In this document: piece after piece, positions 55,938 to 64,000 of the stretch | Numbering within the stretch: the stretch's first letter is position 1 | Layout of the letters: each line of letters opens with the position of its first letter | Source: Dugong dugon | Lineage: Eukaryota > Chordata > Mammalia > Sirenia > Dugongidae | NCBI GenBank assembly: GCA_030035585.1 | Contig: CM057471.1 | Span: 95,481,819-95,545,818, forward strand | Length of the DNA stretch: 64,000 nt | Reading direction: 5' to 3' | The notes under the pieces: model-generated | What the model was told of the DNA's origin: nothing | The model's database searches: none | Seen by the model: the letters and a program-made list of their open reading frames with translations, nothing else | Translations under genes and position numbers: made by a program

Positions 55938-58505
55938 ATTAATGCTTTACTTATCCGGGGCCTCTTCCTTTTCCACATGAAATTGGTGATTTGTTTCTTC
56001 ATCTCATTAAAAAATGTCTTTGGAATTTGGATAGGGATTGCATTGTATTTGTAGATCACTTTGGGTAGAATCAACATTTTCACAATGTTGAGTCTTCCTA
56101 TCCATGAGCAAAGTATGTTTCTTCACTTATGCAAGTCTCTTTTGGTTTCTTACAGCAGTGTCTTGTGGTTTTCTCTGTAAAGACCTTTTACATCTCTGGT
56201 TAGATTTATTCCTAAGTATTTTATCTTCTTGGGGGCTATTGTAAATGGTACTGATTTGTGATTTCCTCTTTGAACTTCTCTTAGTTGTTGTAGAGGAATC
56301 CAACTGATTTTTTTATGTTTATCTAGTATTCTGATACTTTGCAGAAATCTTCTATTAGTTCCAGTAGTTTTCTTGTGAATTCTTTGGGGTTTTCTGTGTA
56401 TAAGATTATATCATTTGCAAATAGAGATACTTTTACTTCTTCCTTACCAATTTGGATGCTTGTTATTTCTTTTTCTAGCCTAATTGCTGACTAGGACCTC
56501 CAGCACGATGTTGAATAAGAGTGGTGATAAAGGGCATTCTTGTCTGGTTCCCATCTCAAGGGGAATGCTTTCAAACTCTCTCCATTTAGGATGATGTTGG
56601 CTGTTGGCTTTGTATAAATGCCCTTTATTATGCTGAGGAATTTCCTTTCTATTCCTATTTTGCTGAGAGTTTTTTTTTATCTTGAATAGGCGCTGGACTT
56701 TGTCAATGCCTTTTCTGCTTCAATTGATAAGATCATGTGGTTGTAGTCTTTTGTTTTATTTATGTGATGGATTACATTGATTGTTTTTCTAATGTGGAAC
56801 CATTGCTGCATATCTGGTATAAATCCCACTTGATCAGGGTGAATTTTTTTTTGATATGTTTTTGAATTCTATTGGCTAGAATTTTGTTGAGGATTTTTGC
56901 ATCAGTGTTCATGAGGGATGTTGTTCTGTAATTCTCTTTTTTTTGTGGTGTCTTTACCTGGTTTTGGTATCAGGGTTATGTTGGCTTCATAGAATGAGTT
57001 TGGGAGTATTCCATCCTTTTCTATGCTCTGAAATACCTTTAGTAGTAGTGGTGTTAACTCTTCTCTGAAAGTTTGGTAGAATTCTCTGGTGAAACTCTCT
57101 GGGCCAGGGCTTTTTTTTTTTGTTGGGAGTTTTTTAATTACCTTTTCAATCTCTTCTTTTGTTATAGGTTTATTTAGTTGTTCTAAATTTTTTTGTGTTA
57201 GTTTAGGTAGGTAGTGAGTTTCTAGAAATTTGTCCATTTCCTTTATGCTTTCAAATTTGTTAGAGTACAATTTTTCATAGTATTCTGCTATGATTCTTTT
57301 AATTTCAATTGGGTCTGTTGTGATATCACCCATCTCATTTCTTATACGGGTTATCTGCTTCCTCTCCTGTTTTTCTTTTGTCAGTTTGGCCAATGGTTTA
57401 TGAATTTTGTTGATCTTTTCAAAGAACCAGCTTTTGAACTTGTTAACTCTTACAATTGTTTTTCTATTCTCTATTTCATTTAATTCTGCTCTAATTCTTA
57501 TTATTTCCTTTCTTCTGGCACCTGAGGGCTTCTTTTGCTGCTCTCTTTCTGCTTGTTCTAGTTGTACGGTTAATGTTTTGATTATGGCCCTTTCTTCTTT
57601 TTGGATGTGTGCATTTATTGCTATAAACTGACCTCTGAGCACCACTTTTGCTATGTCCCAAAGGTTCTGGTAGGACGTGTTTTCATTCCCATTTTCTATC
57701 AATTTCTTTATTCCATCCTTAATTTCTTCTATACCCCAGTAGTTTTTGAGCAAAGTGTTGTTCAGTTTCCATGTGTTTGATTTTTCTCCTTGCTTTTTCT
57801 GTTGTTAATTTCTGCTTTTATTGCTTCATGGTCAGAAAAGATGCTTCGTAATATTTTGATGCTTTGGATTCTGTTAAGGATTGCTTTATGGCCTAATATG
57901 TTGTCTATTCTGGAGAACATTCATGTGCACTGGAATAGAAAGTATACTCGGCTGCTGATGGGTGGAGTGTATATGTGCATGAGATAAAGTTGGTTGATTG
58001 TGGCATTTAGATTTTCCATGACTTTATTAAGCTTCTTTCTGGTTCTGTCCTTCACAGAAAGTGGTGTGTTGAAGTTTCCTGCTATTGTTGTGGAGCTGTC
58101 TATCTCTCTTTTCAATGCTGTTAGAGTTTGTTTTATGTATTTTGGAGCCCTGTCATTGGGTGTGTAAATATTTATTATAGTTATGTTCTCCTGGTGTATT
58201 GACCCTTTAATCATTATATAATGTCCTTCCTTATCCTTTGTGGTGGATTTTACTTTAAAGTCTATTTTTTCAGAGATTAATATTGCCACTCCTGCTCTTT
58301 TTTGAGTGTTGTTTGCTTGGTATATTTTTTTCCATCCCTTGAGTTTTAGCTTGTTTGTGTCTTTAAGTCTAAGGTGTGTCTTTTGTAAGCAGCATATAGA
58401 CAGATGTTTTTTAATCTAATCTGTTTCTCCCTGTCTTTTTAATGGTGCAATTAGTCCATTTTCATTCAGCATAATTATTAATGGGTATGAGTTTAGCGCT
58501 GTCAT
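55938..58505 (-). pseudogene. L1-ORF2: L1 ORF2 (copy D), broken and C-terminally deleted
   Basis: The start at 58505 again reads ATGA (58505-58502). Readable pieces are 57921-58289 (endonuclease: AILISEKIDF...AGNFNTPLS, catalytic Asp replaced) and 56902-57753 (283 codons, linker to early RT with [12 protein letters not shown]). The A-run in the KKSPG site is 11 long. The region around the FADD box is out of frame (gcaaatgatata near 56410). Confidence 0.85.
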
Positions 58506-58947
58506 TTTGACATCTTTTTTTGTGATGTTGACAATTTCTTTGTTCCACTTAATTTTCTGTGCTGAGTTATTTTTCTTTATTTTCTTTTCATGTGTTTCAT
58601 TGTTGTTGATTTTGTATTTGCTGAGTCTTTACGTTTTTCTTGTTTTTTATTTTGATGTGTAGCATTGTTAGTTTCCTTTGTGGTTACCTTAATATTTACC
58701 CCTAGTTTTCTGAGTTTAAACCACTCTTTTATTTCTTTATATTGCCTTGACTTCCTGTCCACATGAAAAATCTATGACTACATTTTTAGTCCCTCTTTTT
58801 TGTTTTAATGTTGTCATCTTTTACATGTTGATGTCTCTGTTTCCCTATTTTCAGTGATTTAGCTTTGATTTATTTTTGTGACTTCTCTATCTAGGTTGAT
58901 ATCTGGTTGCTCTGTCCTGTGTTCCAGTCTTGGGTTGTTATCTGATG

Positions 58948-59945
58948 TTATTGATTTTCTAACTGGAGTACTCTCTTTAGTATTTCTTGTCATTTTGGTT
59001 TGTTTTTTTTACGAATTCCCTCAACTTTTGTTTATCTGGAAATGCCCTAATTTCACCATCATATTTGAGAGACAGTTTTGCTTGATGTATAATTCTTGGC
59101 TGGCAATTTTTTTTCTTCAAGTCTTTATATATGTTATCGCATTGCCTTCTTGCCTGCATGGTTTCTGCTGAGTAGTCTGAGCTTTGTAGATGACTTATCA
59201 TTTAACCTTAGCTGCTCTTTAAATTCTCTCTTTATCTCTGGTTTTGGCAAGTTTGATTGTAATATGTCTTGCTGACTTTCTTTTGGGATCTACCTTATGT
59301 GCAGTTCAATGAGCATCTTGGATAGATATCGTCTCATCTTTCATGATATAGGGGAGTTTTCTGCCAACAAATCTTCAACAATTCTCTTAACTGTATTTTC
59401 TCTTATCTGCCCCTGTTCTGGTACTCCAATCACTTGTAGGTTATTCCTCTTGATAGAGTCCCACATAATTCTTAGGGTTTCTTCATTTTTTAAAATTCTT
59501 TTATCTGATTTTTTCTCAAATAAGTTGATGTCATGTGCTTTATCTTCATTCTCACTAATTCTGACTTCATTGCCTCGATTCTGCTTCTATGACTCTCTAT
59601 TGAGTTGTCTGATTCTGAAATGTTATTGTTAATCTTCCGGATTTCTGATTGCTGTTCTCTCTATGGATTCTTGAAGCCTATTACATTTATCATTATGCTT
59701 TTGAATAACCTTAAAATCCTCCATTGCTTTGTCTGTGTGTTCCTTGGATTGTTCTGCATTTTGAATAATCTCCTTCTTGATATCTTGAAGAGGTCTGTAT
59801 ATTAATCTCTTGTATTCTACCTTCAGTAATTCCAAGACATTCTCTTCCTCTGGAAATTTTTTGATTCTTTATTTTGGGAGCTTGCTGAAGCCATCATGGT
59901 CTTCCTCTTTATGTGATTCGATATTGACTGTTGTCTCTGAGCCAT
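58948..59945 (-). pseudogene. L1-ORF1: L1 ORF1 (copy D), broken
   Basis: The ATG at 59945-59943 begins MAQRQQSI. Readable pieces include 59629-59835 (coiled coil, KEIIQNAEQSKEHTDKAMED) and 58977-59201 (C-terminal domain, SSDYSAETMQARRQCDNIYKDLKKKNCQPRIIHQAKLSLKYDGEIRAFPDKQKLREF). Confidence 0.85.
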
Positions 59946-61328
59946 CAATAAGTTGTTATATTTATTTATTTTATATTTGCTTACTGTGTCCTAGCTTCTT
60001 GTTTTGTTTTGATATGCCCAAATAGGATGGTTGTGTGAGCTAGTGGTTATTGGCACCTTTGAATCTCTAATGTCCTGTCACTAGGTGGTTATATCTGTTA
60101 CTAGATATGAGACCCCAAAAGCCTGTTTACTTTTCTTGTATGAATCCAGCTCAGGAATCCAGGTAGCCGGTCACCCAGTGTGTGTAGTGCAGGCTCTCAC
60201 CTACAGTCCTAGACAGGTATGGGTTATTGGTGTAAGCACAGCTGTCTGGCTGCGGTAGGGGATCATGTGCTGAGCAAGGCAGGGGGCTTACAGCTGCCCC
60301 AGAGTGTCTGGGAAGAAAGTGTGTCCCTGTTCCCTAGAGCAGGTAAATGGTTGGGCTTTGCAGTCAGACTAAGAGCACCCAATGCTGTTGGCTATAAGGA
60401 CTGGCAGGCACCACTTATTCTTGGACCCCTGTCACAGTGGCTAGATGGCATTGGTGGAACCACCAGTCCGCAGGCTCCTGATGTGGGTGGGCGAAGACCC
60501 TGCTTAATGGACAGAGCAGTATCAAATGTCACAAACCTGCCACTTCACCATATTGCTGATAATAGTTGAAGTTAAACTTCAGGTATATACCTTGTTGTAC
60601 TGTGGTAATGAGGGCCTATGCTGTTGAAATGGACCCATACAGGTCTATGCAGAGGTGAAAGGCATTCAAAATCCATGCACCCCTTATGCCTGTGCCTAGG
60701 CGAAGGAGCTGGGCCTACCCTGAGTTCCTGGCTTAGGGGAGCCGGCATATTATTTTTTACCTGTTTGTTAATGTATTCCCTCTCCAAGGCCAGGATTATG
60801 GCTCAGGGCACTTGATGGGTCCTATTTCTGGCCCAAGGGGCTCAGCAATTGCTGAAGCTGGCCTGGGACCTGGTGCAGAGCAGGAAGGGGGCAGGTAAAT
60901 GGGAGAGAGGCTTTTCTCAAAGGGGATGTTTTTTGATCTGCATGGTAGGTCAGACGCAAATACTTATCTTTTTCCAATTGACCGCTGCTTTTTATTGGTT
61001 CCGGATGCCCGAGTAGACTCTGCCTCTGGGTCTCTCTCCCGATGTGGAAAACACCTTCCAAGTGTCACTGCTTGCCTCACCGTGCACACAAGCCAATCTG
61101 GCCTGAAGGGAGCCAGCTCCCACTGGGTCAGGTCTGGCAAATCCTCTCTGCTTCCAAACCATCTCTCCCTCCCCCTGCCACTCAGTCTGATTCCTCAACT
61201 TTGCTGTTGATGTTCAGGACTCCTAGATTGTCGTATATAATGGATTCACTTGTTTTTTTCAGGTCTTTGTTGTAGGAGGGACCACAGGAAGCATCTGACT
61301 TTTCTGTCATCTTGGCCTTGCCTCCTCC

Positions 61329-62316
61329 CTTTAGTATTTCTTGTAATTTTGGTTTGGTTTTTACAAATTCCCTTAACTTCTGTTTATCTGGAAATACCCT
61401 AATTTCACCATCATATTTGAGAGACAGTTTTGCTGGATATATAATTCTTGGATAGCAACTTTTTTCCTTCAAGGCTTTATATATATGTCATCCCATTGCC
61501 TTCTTGCCTGCATGGTTTCTGCTGAGTAGTCAGAACTTAGTCTTATTGACTGTCCTTTGTAGATGACTTTTAGTTTATCTCTAGCCACTCTTAAAATTCT
61601 GTATTTTTAGTTTTGACAATTTTGATTATAATATGTCTTGTTAACTTTCTTTTGAGATCTACCCTGTGTGGGGTTTGATGAGCATCTTGGATAGATATCT
61701 TCCTATCTTTCATGATATCAGGGAAGTTTTCTGTCAACAAATCTTCAACAATTCTCTCTGTATTTTCTGTTATTCCCCCCGGTTCTGGTACTTCAGTCAC
61801 TTGTAGGTTATTTTTCTTGATAGAGTGTCACATAATTCTTAGGGTTTCGTCATTTTTTTAAATTCTTTTATCTGATTTTTATTCAAATAAGTTGGTGTCA
61901 AGTGCTTTATCTTCAATCTCACTGTTTCTGACTTCCATTGCCTCAGTTCTGCTCTTGTGACTTTGTATTGAGTTGTCTAATTCTGAAATGTTATTGTTAA
62001 TCTTTTGGATTTCTGCTTGCTGTCCCTCTATGGATTCTTGCAGCCTGTTAAATTTGTCATTATGCTTTTGTATAACCTTCTTAATTTCCTCTGTTGCTTT
62101 GTCTGTGTGTTCCTTGGCTTGGTCTGCTTTTTGCATAATCTCCTTCCTGATCTCTTGAAGAGCTCTGTATATTAATCTTTTGTGTTCTACATCTTGTAAC
62201 TCCAAGACCTTCTCTTCCTCTGGGAGGTTTCTTCACTCTTTGTTTTATGTGCTTGCTGAAACCATCATGGTCTGCCTCTTTATGTGAATTGATACTGACT
62301 GTTGTCTCTGAGCCAT
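61329..62316 (-). pseudogene. L1-ORF1: L1 ORF1 (copy E), broken
   Basis: Pieces: 61879-62205 (coiled coil, MELQDVEHKRLIYRALQEIR...), 61591-61800 (RRM region, VPEPGGITENTERIVEDLLTENFPDIM) and 61182-61472 (C-terminal domain, CYPRIIYPAKLSLKYDGEIRVFPDKQKLREF, reading on into D). Separated by stops and frameshifts. The start codon coincides with the LTR insertion site. Confidence 0.83.
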
Positions 62317-62813
62317 TGTCTTAGTCATCTAGTGTTGCTCTAACAGAAATACCACAAGTGGATGGCTTCAACAAAGACAAGTTTATTCTCTCACAGTCCA
62401 GTAAGCTACAAGTCCAAATTCAAGACATCAGCTCCAGGAGAAGGCTTTCTGTCTCTGTTGGCTCTGGAGGAAGGTCCTTGTGATGCATCAGTCTTCCTTT
62501 GGTCTGGGAGCATCTCAGTGTAGGAACCTCAAGTCCAAAGGACTCGCTCTGCTCCTGGTACTGCTTTCTTGGTAGTATATGGTTACCATGTGTCTCTGCT
62601 TGCTTCTCTCTTTTATATCTCAAAAGAGATTGGCTTAAGACACTATCTAATCTTGTAAACCTCATCAGTATAACCTCATTATAGTGATAGAGTTTACAAC
62701 ACAGAAGGAAATCACATCAGATTTACAAAATGGTACACAACTGTACAATACTGGGCATCATGACCCAGTCAAGTTGACAGATATTTTTGGGGGACACAAT
62801 TCAATCCATGACA
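62317..62813 (-). mobile_element. Solo LTR, 497 bp, copy 3, inserted at the ORF1 start codon of L1 E
   Basis: Minus-strand copy (TGTCTTAGTC...CATGACA as written) with a perfect 5-bp duplication GCCAT at 62312-62316 and 62814-62818. Removing it restores gagccatcaata, the ORF1 start context seen in D at 59941-59950. The AATAAA reads as tttatt near 62383. Confidence 0.9.
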
Positions 62814-64000
62814 GCCATCAATAGGTTATTGTATTTATTTATTTTATGTTTGCTTACTGTGTCTTAGCTTCTTGTTTTGTTTTGATATGCCCAAATAGTC
62901 TGGTCATGTGAGCTACTTTGATTATTGGCATCTTTGAAGCTCTCACATCCTGTTACCAGGTGGTTAGAACTGATACTAGGTATGTGAGCCTAGGAGTCCT
63001 TTTGCTTTTTTGTGTGGATTTAGCTCAGGTGTCCAGGTCATCAGTCACTGAGTGTGTGGTGCAGGCTCTCACCTTCAGTCCTAGATGAGCAGGGTTATGT
63101 AGGGGTGATTGGAGTAGGCACAGGTATCTGGCTGCAGTAGGGGGTTATGTGCTGAGCAAGGTAGGGGGCTGACAGCTGCCCCTGAGTGCCTGAGTGGAAG
63201 GTGTATCCCTGTTCCCTAGAGCTTGTAGGTGGGTGGGTTTTGCAGCTGGACTTTGGACACCCAATGCTGTTGGCTGTAAGGACTGGGAGGCTCCACTTAT
63301 TCTTGGACCTCTGTCATGGGTGGCTAGGTGGAGTGGGTGGAGCCACCAGTCTTCAGGCTCCTGATATGGGTAGGTGAGGACCCTGGTTAATGGGCAGGGT
63401 GGTGTCGAACGTCACGAATCTGTCACTCCCCCTTAGTTGTTGCAGTTGAAAATAGGCTTCAGGTATATACTCTGTTGTACTGTGCTAATGAGGGCCTACG
63501 CTGTTGAAATGGGCCTACACAGGTCTAGGCAGGGGTGAAAGGCATTCAAAGTCTGTGGACCCCTTATGCCTGTGCCTAGGAAAATGGGTTATGCCAGCCC
63601 TGAGTTCCTGGCTGATTATTTTGTCCTGTTTGTTAATTTGTTCCCTCTCCAAAGCCAGGAGAATGGCTTGGGGCACACGACAGGTCCCACTTCCGGCCCA
63701 GGGAACACTGCAGTTGCTGAAGCCTGACTGGGACCAGAGCATAGCGGGGAGGGGGTGGATAAATGGGAGAGAGGCACTTCCCACAGAGGGGAAGGGATTT
63801 TTTGATCTCATGTGGTAGGTTAGACACTTGCACTTAACTTTCACCTATTTAGCGCCTCTTCTCCCTGATTCTGGAGGCCTGAGCAGACTCTCCGCCACTC
63901 TGTTTCTCCCTGTGTGGAAAACCTGTCCTGAGTGCTATTGCTTGCTTCAGTCCTCATGTGCTGGCTGATCCAGGCTACATGGTGCTGGCCAGGTCAGGTC

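Larger units (their letters stand above)
55284..61325 (-). mobile_element. Old L1 (D), both ends present, with a large internal deletion
   Basis: Minus-strand order: 5'UTR 61325-59946, ORF1 59945-58948, inter-ORF region, ORF2 from 58505, 3'UTR to poly(T) at about 55284. At 55937/55938 the 3'UTR (gccactcaccaaagta) joins directly to mid-ORF2 (the RISKAL region), so roughly 1.5 kb of ORF2 C-terminus and proximal 3'UTR is missing, judging from copy A. The 5' end abuts the ORF1 end of a second L1 (E). Confidence 0.85.
61326..64000 (-). mobile_element. Old L1 (E): 5'UTR and ORF1 only, runs off the right edge
   Basis: ORF1 lies at about 61329-62316 and its 5'UTR at 62819-64000 (incomplete, about 190 bp short judging from D), split by a solo LTR. 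On the minus strand E stops at the ORF1 end (gaaatactaaagggagg) and L1 D begins at once (aggcaaggccaagatg). E has no ORF2, 3'UTR or poly(A) in the window. It differs from D by roughly 10% by eye. Confidence 0.82.

Overview
This window is mammalian nuclear DNA, almost certainly from an afrotherian and most likely an elephant. The main evidence is the density of AfroSINE copies: tRNA-derived SINEs whose 5' end reads like ggagccctggtggcgcagtgg and whose tail ends in gggtttggtttt. Two other signs agree: RTE/BovB-type LINEs that share modules with those SINEs, and a young L1 lineage with an unusually long (431 bp) inter-ORF region. There is no bacterial or viral gene content, no CRISPR array and no structural RNA gene. 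The species call is inference from repeat families.

Only one host-gene feature is supported: a short first coding exon on the minus strand at 675-761. It encodes 29 residues, ends in a CAG|GTGAGA splice donor, and its translation resembles the N-terminus of the concentrative nucleoside transporter SLC28A3. If that is right, the gene body lies off the left edge and the rest of the window is upstream intergenic DNA built from transposon insertions.

Layout. 1-7.2 kb holds the exon, AfroSINEs, a split hAT-type element, and an old L1 carrying three later insertions (an L1 3' fragment, an LTR and an AfroSINE), each with a recognisable target site. 7,241-21,290 is the centrepiece: a full-length young L1 with intact ORF1 and ORF2 (copy A), followed head-to-tail by a 5'-truncated, near-identical L1 (copy B). 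One target-site duplication encloses the pair. 21.3-34.4 kb is mixed unique DNA, AfroSINEs, a solo LTR, MIR/L2 relics and a CR1/L3-like relic. 34.4-43.5 kb is an old L1 3' end (F) interrupted by a full-length degenerate L1 (C, 9-bp target duplication) and by a 683-bp LTR with three internal 73-75 bp repeats. 45.9-50.6 kb has two internally deleted RTE copies facing each other tail to tail. 51.0-52.6 kb is a three-layer nest (L1, RTE, solo LTR). 53.0-53.5 kb has two old hAT elements. From 55.3 kb to the right edge lie two minus-strand L1s in tandem (D, and E with its 5'UTR and ORF1 only); E carries a solo LTR exactly at its ORF1 start codon.

How the parts work together: copy A encodes the two proteins of L1 retrotransposition, an RNA-binding chaperone (ORF1p) and an endonuclease/reverse transcriptase (ORF2p), with the expected catalytic residues. 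In both young and old L1s here, a lysine-rich small ORF fills the inter-ORF region and ends at an ATGA overlap with the ORF2 start. This is the most interesting candidate novelty, together with the tandem L1 arrangements.
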